A stretch of DNA of 64,000 nucleotides from Clusia tigrina (taxonomy: Eukaryota; Arthropoda; Insecta; Diptera; Clusiidae): the NCBI GenBank assembly GCA_920105625.2, contig OV050031.1, forward strand, positions 93,191,676 to 93,255,675, given 5' to 3'. The notes under the pieces were generated by a model. That model was not told the origin of the DNA and did not search any database. It saw only the letters and a list, made by a program, of their open reading frames with translations. This document shows positions 48,497 to 63,500 of this stretch, piece after piece (the stretch's first letter is position 1; each line of letters opens with the position of its first letter). A program made the position numbers and the translations under genes.

Positions 48497-50599
48497 AGTT
48501 TGCAACATACAAATGCTTGTAACTTTTTACTGGAGCGTCATAAAACCTTGAAATTTTGTAACAATAAAGTACTCGAGCCTCTTGTCAATTTAAGCTTTCG
48601 CTCAAAGCTATGCTATCCTTGAGTCCCAAATCAAACACTGATAAAACTTCAAATGGCCCTAACTTCTATACGGTACGTCCTACACCTATCAAAGTTTGCA
48701 ACATACAAATGCTTGTAACTTTTTACTGGAGCGTCATAAAACCTTGAAATTTTGTAACAATAAAATACTTGAGCCTCTTGTCAATTTAAGCTATCGCTCA
48801 AAGCTATGCTACCCTTAAGTCCCAAATCAAACACTTCGCAAACACGCCCTAACTTCTATACGGTACGTCCTACACCTATCAAAGTTTGCAACATACAAAT
48901 GCTTGTAACTTTTTATTGAAGCGTAATAAAACCTTGAAATTTTGTAATAATAAAGTACTCGAGTCTCTTGTCAATTTAAGCTATTGCTCAAAGCTATGCT
49001 ACCCTTAAGTCCCGAATCAAACACTGATAAAACTTCAAATGGCCCTAACTTCTGTACGGTACGTCCTACATCTATCAAAGTTTGCAACATACAAATGCTT
49101 GTAACTTTTTACTGGAGGGTCATAAAACCTTGAAATTTTGTAACAATAAAGTACTCGAGCCTCTTGTCAATTTAAGCTATTGCTCAAAGCTATGCTACCC
49201 TTAAGTCCCAAATCAAACACTGATAAAACTTCAAATGGCCCTAACTTCTGTACGGTACGTCCTACACCTATCAAAGTTTGCAACATACAAATGCTTGTAA
49301 CTTTTTACTGGAGCGTCATAAAACCTTGAAATTTTGTAACAATAAAGTACTCGAGCCTCTTGTCAATTTAAGCTATCGCTCAAAGCTATGCTACCCTTAA
49401 GTCCCAAATCAAACACTGATAAAACTTCAAATGGCCCTAACTTCTGTACGGTACGTCCTACACCTATCAAAGTTTGCAACATACAAATACTTGTAACTTT
49501 TTACTGGAGCGTCATAAAACCTTGAAATTTTGTAACAATAAAGTACTCGAGCCTCTTGTCAATTTAAGCTATCGCTCAAAGCTATGCTACCCTTGAGTCC
49601 CAAATCAAACACTGATAAAACTTCAAATAGCCCTAACTTCTATACGGTACGTCCTACACCTATCAAAGTTTGCAGCATACAAATGCTTGTAACTTTTTAC
49701 TGGAGCGTCATAAAACCTTGAAATTTTGTAACAATAAAGTACTCGAACCTCTTGTCAATTTAAGCTATCGCTCAAAGCTATGCTACCCTTGAGTCCCAAA
49801 TCATACACTGACAAAACTTCAAATGGTCCTAAATTCTGTACGGTACGTCCTACACCTATCAAAGTTTGCAACATTTAAATGCTTGTAACTTTTTACTGGA
49901 GCGTCATAAAACCTTGAAATTTTGTAACAATAAAGTACTCGAGCCTCTTGTCAATTTAAGCTATCGCTCAAAGCTATGCTACCATTGAGTCCCAAATCAA
50001 ACACTGATAAAACTTCAAATGGCCCTAACTTCTATACGGTACGTCCTACACCTATCAAAGTTTCCAACATACAAATGCTTGTAACTTTTTACTGGAGCGT
50101 CATAAAACCTTGAAATTTTGTAACAATAAAGTACTCGAGCCGCTTGTCAATTTAAGCTATCGCTCAAAGCTATGCTACCCTTGAGTCCCAAATCATACAC
50201 TGATAAAACTTCAAATGGCCCTAAATTCTATACGGTACGTCCTACACCTATCAAAGTTTGCAACATACAAATGCTTGTAACTTTTTACTGGAGCGTCATA
50301 AAACCTTGAAATTTTGTAACAATAAAGTACTCGAGCCGCTTGTCAATTTAAGCTATCGCTCAAAGCTATGCTACCCTTGAGTCCCTAATCATACACTGAT
50401 AAAACTTCAAATGGCCCTAAATTCTGTACGGTACGTCCTACACCTATCAAAGTTTGCAACATATAAATGCTTGTAACTTTTTACTGGAGCGTCATAAAAC
50501 CTTGAAATTTTGTAACAATAAAGTACTCGAGCCTCTTGTCAATTTAAGCTATCGCTCAAAGCTATGCTACCCTTGAGTCCCAAATCAAACACTGATAAA

Positions 50600-53500
50600 A
50601 CTTCAAATGGCCCTAAGTTCTATACAGTACGTGCTACACCTATCAAAGTTTGCAACATACAAATGCTTGTAACTTTTTACTGGAGCGTCATAAAACCTTG
50701 AAACTTTGTAACAATAAAGTACTCGAGCCTCTTGTCAATTTAAGCTATTCCTCAAAGCTATGCTACCCTTGAGTCCCAAATCAAACACTGATAAAACTTC
50801 AAATGGCCCTAACTTCTATACGGTACGTCCTACACCTATCAAAGTTTGCAACATACAAATGCTTATAACTTTTTACTGGAGCGTCATAAAACCTTGAAAC
50901 TTTGTAACAATAAAGCACTCGAGCCTCTTGTCAATTTAAGCTATTGCTCAAAGCTATGCTACCCTTGAATCCCAAATAAAACACTGATAAAACTTCAAAT
51001 GGCCCTAACTTCTATACGGTACGTCCCACACCTATCAAAGTTTGCAACATACAAATGCTTGTAACTTTTTACTGGAGCGTCATAAAACCTTGAAATTTTG
51101 TAATAATAAAGTACTCGAGCCTCTTGTCAATTTAAGCTATCGCTCAAAGCTATGCTACCCTTGAATCCCAAATAAAACACTGATAAAACTTCAAATGGCC
51201 CTAACTTCTATACGGTACGTCCTACACCTATCAAAGTTTGCAACATACAAATGCTTGTAACTTTTCACTGGAGCGTCATAAAACCTTGAAACTTTTTAAC
51301 AATAAATAACTCGAGCAGCTTGTCAATTTAAGCTATCGCTCAAAGCTATGCTACCCTTGAGTCCCAAAACATACACTGATAAAACTTCAAATGGCCCTAA
51401 ATTCTGTACGGTACGTCCTACACCTATCAAAGTTTGCAACATATAAGTGCTTGTAACTTTTTACTGGAGCGTCATAAAACCTTGAAATTTTGTAATAATA
51501 AAGTACTCGAGCCTCTTGTCAATTTAAGCTATCGCTCAAAGCTATGCTACCCTTGAATCCCAAATAAAACACTGATAAAACTTCAAATGGCCCTAACTTC
51601 TATACGGTGCGTCCCACACCTATCAAAGTTTGCAACATACAAATGCTTGTAACTTTTTACTGGAGCGTCATAAAACCTTGAAATTTTGTAATAATAAAGT
51701 ACTCGAGCCTCTTGTCAATTTAAGCTATCGCTCAAAGCTATGCTACCCTTGAATCCCAAATAAAAAACTGATAAAACTTCAAATGGCCCTAACTTCTATA
51801 CGGTACGTCCTACACCTATCAAAGTTTGCAACATACAAATGCTTGTAACTTTTTACTGGAGCGTCATAAAACCTTGAAATTTTGTAACAATAAAGTACTC
51901 GAGCCGCTTGTCAATTTAAGCTATCGCTCAAAGCTATGCTACCCTTGAGTCCCAAATCATACACTGATAAAACTTCAAATGGCCCTAAATTCTGTACGGT
52001 ACGTCCTACACCTATCAAAGTTTGCAACATATAAATGCTTGTAACTTTTTACTGGAGCGTCATAAAACCTTGAAATTTTGTAACAATAAAGTACTCGAGC
52101 CTCTTGTCAATTTAAGCTATCGCTCAAAGCTATGCTACCCTTGAGTCCCAAATCAAACACTGATAAAACTTCAAATGGCCCTAAGTTCTATACAGTACGT
52201 CCTACACCTATCAAAGTTTGCAACATACAAATGCTTGTAACTTTTTACTGGAGCGTCATAAAACCTTGAAATTTTGTAACAATAAAGTACTCGAGCCGCT
52301 TGTCAATTTAAGCTATCGCTCAAAGCTATGCTACCCTTGAGTCCCAAATCAAACACTGATAAAACTTCAAATGGCCCTAACTTCTATACGGTACGTCCTA
52401 CACCTATCAAAGTTTGCAACATACAAATGCTTGTAACTTTTTACTGGAGCGTCATAAAACCTTGAAATTTTGTAACAATAAAGTACTCGAGCCGCTTGTC
52501 AATTTAAGTTATCGCTCAAAGCTATGCTACCCTTGAGTCCCAAATCATACACTGATAAAACTTCAAATGGCCCTAAATTCTGTACGGTACGTCCTACACC
52601 TATCAAAGTTTGCAACATATAAATGCTTGTAACTTTTTACTGGAGCGTCATAAAACCTTGAAATTTTGTAACAATAAAGTACTCGAGCCTCCTGTCAATT
52701 TAAGCTATCGCTCAAAGCTATGCTACCCTTGAGTCCCAAACCAAACACTGATAAAACTTCAAATGGCCCTAAGTTCTATACAGTACGTCCTACACCTATC
52801 AAAGTTTGCAACATACAAATGCTTGTAAATTTTACTGGAGCGTCATAAAACCTTGAAATTTTGTAACAATAGAGTACTCGAGCCGCTTGTCAATTTAAGC
52901 TATCGCTCAAAGCTATGCTACCCTTGAGTCCCAAATCATACACTGACAAAACTTCAAATGGCCGTAAATTCTGTACGGTACGTCCTACACCTATCAAAGT
53001 TTGCAACATATAAATGCTTGTAACTTTTTACTGGAGCGTCATAAAACCTTGAAATTTTGTAACAATAAAGTACTCGAGCCCCTTGTCTATTTAAGCTATC
53101 GCTCAAAGCTATGCTAACCTTGTGTCCCGAATCAAACGCAGATAAAACTTCAAATGGCCCTAACTTCTATACGGTACGTCCTACACCTATCAAAGTTTGC
53201 AACATACAAATGCTTGTAACTTTTTACTGGAGCGTCATAAAACCTTGAAATTTTGTAACAATAAAGTACTCGAGCCGCTTGTCAATTTAAGCTATCGCTC
53301 AAAGCTATGCTACCCTTGAGTCCCAAATCATACACTGATAAAACTTCAAATGGCCCTAAATTCTATACGGTACGTCCTACACCTATCAAAGTTTGCAACA
53401 TACAAATGCTTGTAACTTTTTACTGGAGCGTCATAAAACCTTGAAATTTTGTAACAATAAAATACTTGAGCCTCTTGTCAATTTAAGCTATCGCTCAAAG

Positions 53501-55400
53501 CATTGCTACCCTTAAGTCGCAAATCAAACACTCCGCAAACACGCCCTAACTTCTATACGGTACGTCCTACACCTATCAAAGTTTGCAACATACAAATGCT
53601 TGTAACTTTTTATTGAAGCGTAATAAAACCTTGAAATTTTGTAATAATAAAGTACTCGAGCCTCTTGTCAATTTAAGCTATTGCTCAAAACTATGCTACC
53701 CTTAAGTCCCAAATCAAACACTGATAAAACTTCAAATGGCCCTAACTTCTGTACGGTACGTCCTACACCTATCAAAGTTTGCAACATACAAATGCTTGTA
53801 ACTTTTTACTGGAGCGTCATAAAACCTTGAAATTTTGTAACAATAAAGTACTCGAGCCTCTTGTCAATTTAAGCTATCGCTCAAAGCTATGCTACCCTTA
53901 AGTCCCAAATCAAACACTGATAAAACTTCAAATGGCCCTAACTTCTGTACGGTACGTCCTACACCTATCAAAGTTTGCAACATACAAATACTTGTAACTT
54001 TTTACTGGAGCGTCATAAAACCTTGAAATTTTGTAACAATAAAGTACTCGAGCCTCTTGTCAATTTAAGCTATCGCTCAAAGCTATGCTACCCTTGAGTC
54101 CCAAATCAAACACTGATAAAACTTCAAATAGCCCTAACTTCTATACAGTACGTCCTACACCTATCAAAGTTTGCAGCATACAAATGCTTGTAACTTTTTA
54201 CTGGAGCGTCATAAAACCTTGAAATTTTGGAACAATAAAGTACTCGAGCCTCTTGTCAATTTAAGCTATCGCTCAAAGCTATGCTACCCTTAAGTCCGAA
54301 ATCAAACACTGATAAAACTTCAAATGGCCCTAACTTCTATACGGTACGTCCTACACGTATCAAAGTTTGCAACATACAAATGCTTGTAACTTTTTACTGG
54401 AGCGTCATAAAACCTTGAAATTTTGTAACAATAAAGCACTCGAGCCTCTTGTCAATTTAAGCTTTCGCTCAAAGCTATGCTACCCTTGAGTCCCAAATCA
54501 AACACTGATAAAACTTCAAATGGTCCTAACTTCTATACGGTACGTCCTACACCTATCAAAGTTTGCAACATACAAATGCTTGTAACTTTTTACTGGAGCG
54601 TCATAAAACCTTGAAACTTTGTAACAATAAAGTACTCGAGCCTCTTGTCAATTTAAGCTATTGCTCAAAGCTATGCTACCCTTGTGTCCCAAATCAAACA
54701 CTGATAAAACTTCAAATGGCCCTAACTTCTATACGGTACGTCCTAAACCTATCAAGGTTTGCAACATACAAATTCTTGTAACTTTTTACTGGAGCGTCAT
54801 AAAACCTTGAAATTTTGTAACAATAAAGTACTCGAACCTCTTGTCAATTTAAGCTATCGCTCAAAGCTATGCTACCCTTGAGTCCCAAATCATACACTGA
54901 CAAAACTTCAAATGGTCCTAAATTCTGTACGGTACGTCCTACACCTATCAAAGTTTGCAACATATAAATGCTTGTAACTTTTTACTGGAGCGTCATAAAA
55001 CCTTGAAATTTTGTAACAATAAAGTACTCGAGCCTCTTGTCAATTTAAGCTATCGCTCAAAGCTATGCTACCATTGAGTCCCAAATCAAACACTGATAAA
55101 ACTTCAAATGGCCCTAACTTCTATACGGTACGTCCTACACCTATCAAAGTTTCCAACATACAAATGCTTGTAACTTTTTACTGGAGCGTCATAAAACCTT
55201 GAAATTTTGTAACAATAAAGTACTCGAGCCGCTTGTCAATTTAAGCTATCGCTCAAAGCTATGCTACCCTTGAGTCCCAAATCATACACTGATAAAACTT
55301 CAAATGGCCCTAAATTCTATACGGTACGTCCTACACCTATCAAAGTTTGCAACATACAAATGCTTGTAACTTTTTACTGGAGCGTCATAAAACCTTGAAA
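50600..55400 (+). repeat. Composite copy of the 33-38.8 kb region
   Basis: From about 50.63 to 53.45 kb this block copies 33.04-36.06 kb with one monomer missing. At about 53456 it jumps into the AATAAAATACTTGAG monomer and then copies about 36.84-38.8 kb, again with one monomer missing: marker distances are 1107 bp here against 1303 bp there. It therefore joins two segments that are separated by about 0.8 kb in the left arm. Confidence 0.75.
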
Positions 55401-58400
55401 TTTTGTAACAATAAAGTACTCGAGCCTCTTGTCAATTTAAGCTATCGCTCAAAGCTATGCTACCCTTGAGTCCCAAATCAAACACTGATAAAACTTCAAA
55501 TGGCCCTAACTTCTATACGGTACGTCCTACACCTATCAAAGTTTGCAACATACAAATGCTTGTAACTTTTTACTGGAGCGTCATAAAACCTTGAAATTTT
55601 GTAACAATAAAGTACTCGAGCCGCTTGTCAATTTAAGCTATCGCTCAAAGCTATGCTACCCTTGAGTCCCTAATCATACACTGATAAAACTTCAAATGGC
55701 CCTAAATTCTGTACGGTACGTCCTACACCTATCAAAGTTTGCAACATATAAATGCTTGTAACTTTTTACTGGAGCGTCATAAAACCTTGAAATTTTGTAA
55801 CAATAAAGTACTCGAGCCTCTTGTCAATTTAAGCTATCGCTCAAAGCTATGCTACCTTTGAGTCCCAAATCAAACACTGATAAAACTTCAAATGGCCCTA
55901 AGTTCTATACAGTACGTCCTACACCTATCAAAGTTTGCAACATACAAATGCTTGTAACTTTTTACTGGAGCGTCATAAAACCTTGAAATTTTGTAACAAT
56001 AAAGTACTCGAGCCTCTTGTCAATTTAAGCTATCGCTCAAAGCTATGCTACCCTTGAGTCCCAAATCAAACACTGATAAAACTTCAAATGGCCCTAACTT
56101 CTATACGGTACGTGCTACACCTATCAAAGTTTGCAACATACAAATGCTTGTAACTTTTTACTGGAGCGTCATAAAACCTTGAAACTTTGTAACAATAAAG
56201 TACTCGAGCCTCATGTATATTTAAGCTATTCCTCAAAGCTATGCTACCCTTGAGTCCCAAATCAAACACTGATAAAACTTCAAATGGCCCTAACTTCTAT
56301 ACGGTACGTCCTACACCTATCAAAGTTTGCAACATACAAATGCTTGTAACTTTTTACTGGAGCGTCATAAAACCTTGAAATTTTGTAACAATAAAGTACT
56401 CGAGCCGCTTGTCAATTTAAGCTATCGCTCAAAGCTATGCTACCCTTGAGTCCCAAATCATACACTGACAAAACTTCAAATGGCCCTAAATTCTGTACGG
56501 TACGTCCTACACCTATCAAAGTTTGCAACATATAAATGCTTGTAACTTTTTACTGGAGCGTCATAAAACCTTGAAATTTTGTAACAATAAAGTACTCGAG
56601 CCTCCTGTCAATTTAAGCTATCGCTCAAAGCTATGCTACCCTTAAGTCCCAAACCAAACACTGATAAAACTTCAAATGGCCCTAACTTCTATACGGTACG
56701 TCCTACACCTATCAAAGTTTGCAACATACAAATGCTTGTAACTTTTTACTGGAGCGTCATAAAACCTTGAAATTTTGTAACAATAAAGTACTCGAGCCTC
56801 TTGTCAATTTAAGCTATCGCTCAAAGCTATGCTACCCTTAAGTCCCAAATCAAACACTGATAAAACTTCAAATGGCCCTAACTTCTATACGGTACGTCCT
56901 ACACCTATCAAAGTTTGCAACATACAAATGCTTGTAACTTTTTACTGGAGCGTCATAAAACCTTGAAATTTTGTAACAATAAAGTACTCGAGCCTCTTGT
57001 CAATTTAAGCTATCGCTCAAAGCTATGCTACCCTTAAGTCCCAAATCAAACACTGATAAAACTTCAAATGGCCCTAACTTCTGTACGGTACGTCCTACAC
57101 GTATCAAAGTTTGCAACATACAAATGCTTGTAACTTTTTACTGGAGCGTCATAAAACCTTGAAATTTTGTAACAATAAAGCACTCGAGCCTCTTGTCAAT
57201 TTAAGCTTTCGCTCAAAGCTATGCTACCCTTGAGTCCCAAATCAAACACTGATAAAACTTCAAATGGCCCTAACTTCTATACGGTACGTCCTACACCTAT
57301 CAAAGTTTGCAACATACAAATGCTTGTAACTTTTTACTGGAGCGTCATAAAACCTTGAAACTTTGTAACAATAAAGTACTCGAGCCGCTTGTCAATTTAA
57401 GCTATCGCTCAAAGCTATGCTACCCTTGAGTCCCAAATCATACACTGATAAAACTGGCCCTAAATTCTATACGGTACGTCCTACACCTATCAAAGTTTGC
57501 AACATACAAATGCTTGTAACTTTTTACTGGAGCGTCATAAAACCTTGAAATTTTGTAACAATAAAGTACTCGAGCCTCTTGTCAATTTAAGCTATCGCTC
57601 AAAGCTATGCTACCCTTGAGTCCCAAATCAAACACTGATAAAACTTCAAATGGCCCTAACTTCTATACGGTACGTCCTACACCTATCAAAGTTTGCAACA
57701 TACAAATGCTTGTAACTTTTTACTGGAGCGTCATAAAACCTTGAAATTTTGTAACAATAAAGTACTCGAGCCGCTTGTCAATTTAAGCTATCGCTCAAAG
57801 CTATGCTACCCTTGAGTCCCTAATCATACACTGATAAAACTTCAAATGGCCCTAAATTCTGTACGGTGCGTCCTACACCTATCAAAGTTTGCAACATATA
57901 AATGCTTGTAACTTTTTACTGGAGCGTCATAAAACCTTGAAATTTTGTAACAATAAAGTACTCGAGCCTCTTGTCAATTTAAGCTATCGCTCAAAGCTAT
58001 TCTACCTTTGAGTCCCAAATCAAACACTGATAAAACTTCAAATGGCCCTAAGTTCTATACAGTACGTCCTACACCTATCAAAGTTTGCAACATACAAATG
58101 CTTGTAACTTTTTACTGGAGCGTCATAAAACCTTGAAATTTTGTAACAATAAAGTACTCGAGCCTCTTGTCAATTTAAGCTATCGCTCAAAGCTATGCTA
58201 CCCTTGAGTCCCAAATCAAACACTGATAAAACTTCAAATGGCCCTAACTTCTATACGGTACGTGCTACACCTATCAAAGTTTGCAACATACAAATGCTTG
58301 TAACTTTTTACTGGAGCGTCATAAAACCTTGAAACTTTGTAACAATAAAGTACTCGAGCCAATTGTATATTTAAGCTATTCCTCAAAGCTATGCTACCCT

Positions 58401-61400
58401 TGAGTCCCAAATCAAACACTGATAAAACTTCAAATGGCCCTAACTTCTATACGGTACGTCCTACACCTATCAAAGTTTGCAACATACAAATGCTTGTAAC
58501 TTTTTACTGGAGCGTCATAAAACCTTGAAATTTTGTAACAATAAAGTACTCGAGCCGCTTGTCAATTTAAGCTATCGCTCAAAGCTATGCTACCCTTGAG
58601 TCCCTAATCAAACACTGATAAAACTTCAAATGGCCCTAACTTCTATACGGTACGTCCTACACCTATCAAAGTTTGCAACATACAAATGCTTGTAACTTTT
58701 TACTGGAGCGTCATAAAACCTTGAAATTTTGTAACAATAAAGTACTCGAGCCGCTTGTCAATTTAAGCTATCGCTCAAAGCTATGCTACCCTTGAGTCCC
58801 AAATCATACACTGACAAAACTTCAAATGGCCCTAAATTCTGTACAGTACGTCCTACACCTATCAAAGTTTGCAAGATATAAATGCTTGTATCTTTTTACT
58901 GGAGCGTCATAAAACCTTGAAATTTTGTAACAATAAAGTACTCGAGCCTCTTGTCAATTTAAGCTATCGCTCAAAGCTATGCTACCCTTAAGTCCCAAAT
59001 CAAACACTGATAAAACTTCAAATGGCCCTAACTTCTATACGGTACGTCCTACACCTATCAAAGTTTGCAACATACAAATGCTTGTAACTTTTTACTGGAG
59101 CGTCATAAAACCTTGAAATTTTGTAACAATAAAGTACTCGAGCCTCTTGTCAATTTAAGCTATCGCTCAAAGCTATGCTACCCTTAAGTCCCAAATCAAA
59201 CACTGATAAAACTTCAAATGGCCCTAACTTCTATACGGTACGTCCTACACCTATCAAAGTTTGCAACATACAAATGCTTGTAACTTTTTACTGGAGCGTC
59301 CTAAAACCTTGAAATTTTGTAACAATAAAGTACTCGAGCCTCTTGTCAATTTAAGCTATCGCTCAAAGCTATGCTACCCTTAAGTCCCAAATCAAACACT
59401 GATAAAACTTCAAATGGCCCTAACTTCTGTACGGTACGTCCTACACGTATCAAAGTTTGCAACATACAAATGCTTGTAACTTTTTACTGGAGCGTCATAA
59501 AACCTTGAAATTTTGTAACAATAAAGCACTCGAGCCTCTTGTCAATTTAAGCTTTCGCTCAAAGCTATGCTACCCTTGAGTCCCAAATCAAACACTGATA
59601 AAACTTCAAATGGCCCTAACTTCTATACGGTACGTCCTACACCTATCAAAGTTTGCAACATACAAATGCTTGTAACTTTTTACTGGAGCGTCATAAAACC
59701 TTGAAACTTTGTAACAATAAAGTACTCGAGCCTCTTGTCAATTTAAGCTATTGCTCAAAGCTATGCTACCCTTGTGTCCCAAATCAAACACTGATAAAAC
59801 TTCAAATGGCCCTAACTTCTATACGGTACGTCCTAAACCTATCAAGGTTTGCAACATACAAATGCTTGTAACTTTTTACTGGAGCGTCATAAAACCTTGA
59901 AATTTTGTAACAATAAAGTACTCGAACCTCTTGTCAATTTAAGCTATCGCTCAAAGCTATGCTACCCTTGAGTCCCAAATCATACACTGACAAAACTTCA
60001 AATGGTCCTAAATTCTGTACGGTTCGTCCTACACCTATCAAAGTTTGCAACATATAAATGCTTGTAACTTTTTACTGGAGCGTCATAAAACCTTGAAATT
60101 TTTTAACAATAAAGTACTCGAGCCTCTTGTCAATTTAAGCTATCGCTCAAAGCTATGCTACCATTGAGTCCCAAATCAAACACTGATAAAACTTCAAATG
60201 GCCCTAACTTCTATACGGTACGTCCTACACCTATCAAAGTTTCCAACATACAAATGCTTGTAGCTTTTTACTGGAGCGTCATAAAACCTTGAAATTTTGT
60301 AACAATAAAGTACTCGAGCCGCTTGTCAATTTAAGCTATCGCTCAAAGCTATGCTACCCTTGAGTCCCAAATCATACACTGATAAAACTTCAAATGGCCC
60401 TAACTTCTATACGGTACGTCCTACACCTATCAAAGTTTGCAACATACAAATGCTTGTAACTTTTTACTGGAGCGTCATAAAACCTTGAAATTTTGTAACA
60501 ATAAAGTACTCGAGCCGCTTGTCAATTTAAGCTATCGCTCAAAGCTATGCTACCCTTGAGTCCCTAATCATACACTGATAAAACTTCAAATGGCCCTAAA
60601 TTCTGTACGGTACGTCCTACACCTATCAAAGTTTGCAACATATAAATGCTTGTAACTTTTTACTGGAGCGTCATAAAACCTTGAAATTTTGTAACAATAA
60701 AGTACTCGAGCCTCTTGTCAATTTAAGCTATCGCTCAAAGCTATGCTACCTTTGAGTCCCAAATCAAACACTGATAAAACTTCAAATGGCCCTAAGTTCT
60801 ATACAGTACGTCCTACACCTATCAAAGTTTGCAACATACAAATGCTTGTAACTTTTTACTGGAGCGTCATAAAACCTTGAAATTTTGTAACAATAAAGTA
60901 CTCGAGCCTCTTGTCAATTTAAGCTATCGCTCAAAGCTATGCTACCCTTGAGTCCCAAATCAAACACTGATAAAACTTCAAATGGCCCTAACTTCTATAC
61001 GGTACGTGCTACACCTATCAAAGTTTGCAACATACAAATGCTTGTAACTTTTTACTGGAGCGTCATAAAACCTTGAAACTTTGTAACAATAAAGTACTCG
61101 AGCCTCTTGTATATTTAAGCTATTCCTCAAAGCTATGCTACCCTTGAGTCCCAAATCAAACACTGATAAAACTTCAAATGGCCCTAACTTCTATACGGTA
61201 CGTCCTACACCTATCAAAGTTTGCAACATACAAATGCTTGTAACTTTTTACTGGAGCGTCATAAAACCTTGAAATTTTGTAACAATAAAGTACTCGAGCC
61301 GCTTGTCAATTTAAGCTATCGCTCAAAGCTATGCTACCCTTGAGTCCCAAATCATACACTGACAAAACTTCAAATGGCCCTAAATTCTGTACGGTACGTC
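55400..61400 (+). repeat. 11- and 14-monomer repeats of one block
   Basis: A monomer carrying TTGTATATTTAAGCTATTCC (or the CATGTATATTT form) and the neighbour with ACGTGCTACACC recur at about 56210, 58360 and 61104, offsets of 2150 and 2744 bp. GTCCCTAATC recurs at about 55668, 57818 and 60562 with the same offsets. The first unit is 11 x 196 minus 6; the deficit is explained by a 6-bp deletion at about 57454 (AAAACTGGCCC for AAAACTTCAAATGGCCC). The second is 14 x 196. Confidence 0.75.
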
Positions 61401-63500
61401 CTACACCTATCAAAGTTTGCAACATATAAATGCTTGTAACTTTTTACTGGAGCGTCATAAAACCTTGAAATTTTGTAACAATAAAGTACTCGAGCCTCTT
61501 GTCAATTTAAGCTATCGCTCAAAGCTATGCTACCCTTAAGTCCCAAATCAAACACTGATAAAACTTCAAATGGCCCTAACTTCTATACGGTACGTCCTAC
61601 ACCTATCAAAGTTTGCAACATACAAATGCTTGTAACTTTTTACTGGAGCGTCATAAAACCTTGAAATTTTGTAACAATAAAGTACTCGAGCCTCTTGTCA
61701 ATTTAAGCTATCGCTCAAAGCTATGCTACCCTTAAGTCCCAAATCAAACACTGATAAAACTTCAAATGGCCCTAACTTCTATACGGTACGTCCTACACCT
61801 ATCAAAGTTTGCAACATACAAATGCTTGTAACTTTTTACTGGAGCGTCATAAAACCTTGAAATTTTGTAACAATAAAGTACTCGAGCCTCTTGTCAATTT
61901 AAGCTATCGCTCAAAGCTATGCTACCCTTAAGTCCCAAATCAAACACTGATAAAACTTCAAATGGCCCTAACTTCTGTACGGTACGTCCTGCACCTATCA
62001 AGGTTTGCAACACACAAATGCATTTAACTTTTTACTGGAGCGTCATAAAACCTTGAAATTTTGTAACAATAAAGTACACGAGGCTCTTGTCAATTTAAGC
62101 TAACGCTCAAAGCTATGCTACCCTTGAGTCCCAAATCAAACACTGATAAAACTTCAAATGGCCCTAACTTATGTACGGTACGTCCTACACCTATCAAAGT
62201 TTGCAACATACAAATGCTTGTAACTTTTTACTGGAGCGTCATAAAACCTTGAAATTTTGTAACAATAAAATACTCGAGCCTCTTGTCAATTTAAGCTATC
62301 GCTCAAAGCTATGCTACCCTTAAGTCCCAAATCAAACACTTCGCAAACACGCCCTAACTTCTATACGGTACGTCCTACACCTATCAAAGTTTGCAACATA
62401 CAAATGCTTGTAACTTTTTATTGGAGCGTAATAAAACCTTGAAATTTTGTAACAATAAAGTACTCGAGCCTCTTGTCAATTTAAGCTATTGCTCAAAGCT
62501 ATGCTACCCTTAAGTCCCGAATCAAACACTGATAAAACTTCAAATGGCCCTAACTTCTGTACGATACGTCCTACATCTATCAAAGTTTGCAACATACAAA
62601 TGCTTGTAACTTTTTACTGGAGCGTCATAAAACCTTGAAATTTTGTAACAATAAAGTACTCGAGCCTCTTGTCAATTTAAGCTATTGCTCAAAGCTATGC
62701 TACCCTTAAGTCCCAAATCAAACACTGATAAAACTTCAAATGGCAATAACTTCTGTACGGTACGTCCTACACCTAACAAAGTTTGCAACATACAAATGTT
62801 TGTAACTTTTTACTGGAGCGTCATAAAACCTTGAAATTTTGTAACAATAAAGTACTCGAGCCTCTTGTCAATTTAAGCTATCGCTCAAAGCTACGCTACC
62901 CTTAAGTCCCAAATCAAACACTGATAAAACTTCAAATGGCCCTAACTTCTGTACGGTACGTCCTACACCTATCAAAGTTTGCAACATACAAATACTTTTA
63001 ACTTTTTACTGGAGCGTCATAAAACCTTGAAATTTTGTAACAATAAAGTACTCGAACCTCTTGTCAATTTAAGCTATCGCTCAAAGCTATGCTACCCTTG
63101 AGTCCCAAATCATACACTGACAAAACTTCAAATGGTCCTAAATTCTGTACGGTTCGTCCTACACCTATCAAAGTTTGCAACATATAAATGCTTGTAACTT
63201 TTTACTGGAGCGTCATAAAACCTTGAAATTTTTTAACAATAAAGTACTCGAGCCTCTTGTCAATTTAAGCTATCGCTCAAAGCTATGCTACCATTGAGTC
63301 CCAAATCAAACACTGATAAAACTTCAAATGGCCCTAACTTCTATACGGTACGTCCTACACCTATCAAAGTTTCCAACATACAAATGCTTGTAACTTTTTA
63401 CTGGAGCGTCATAAAACCTTGAAATTTTGTAACAATAAAGTACTCGAGCCGCTTGTCAATTTAAGCTATCGCTCAAAGCTATGCTACCCTTGAGTCCCAA
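60000..63500 (+). repeat. 16-monomer offset duplication near the window end
   Basis: The paired rare variants GGTTCGTCC (60021 and 63151) and GAAATTTTTTAACAATAAAG (next monomer in each case) recur 3130 bp apart, 16 x 196 minus 6. The 6-bp deficit comes from the 190-bp monomer at about 62337. After 63200 the order TACCATTGAG, GTTTCCAACATAC and CATACACTGATAAAAC repeats that after 60100. Confidence 0.7.

Noticed and set aside
56084..56269. 61-codon antisense frames at 56084, 58234 and 60978
   Set aside because: Chance antisense frames in three copies of the same satellite variant.
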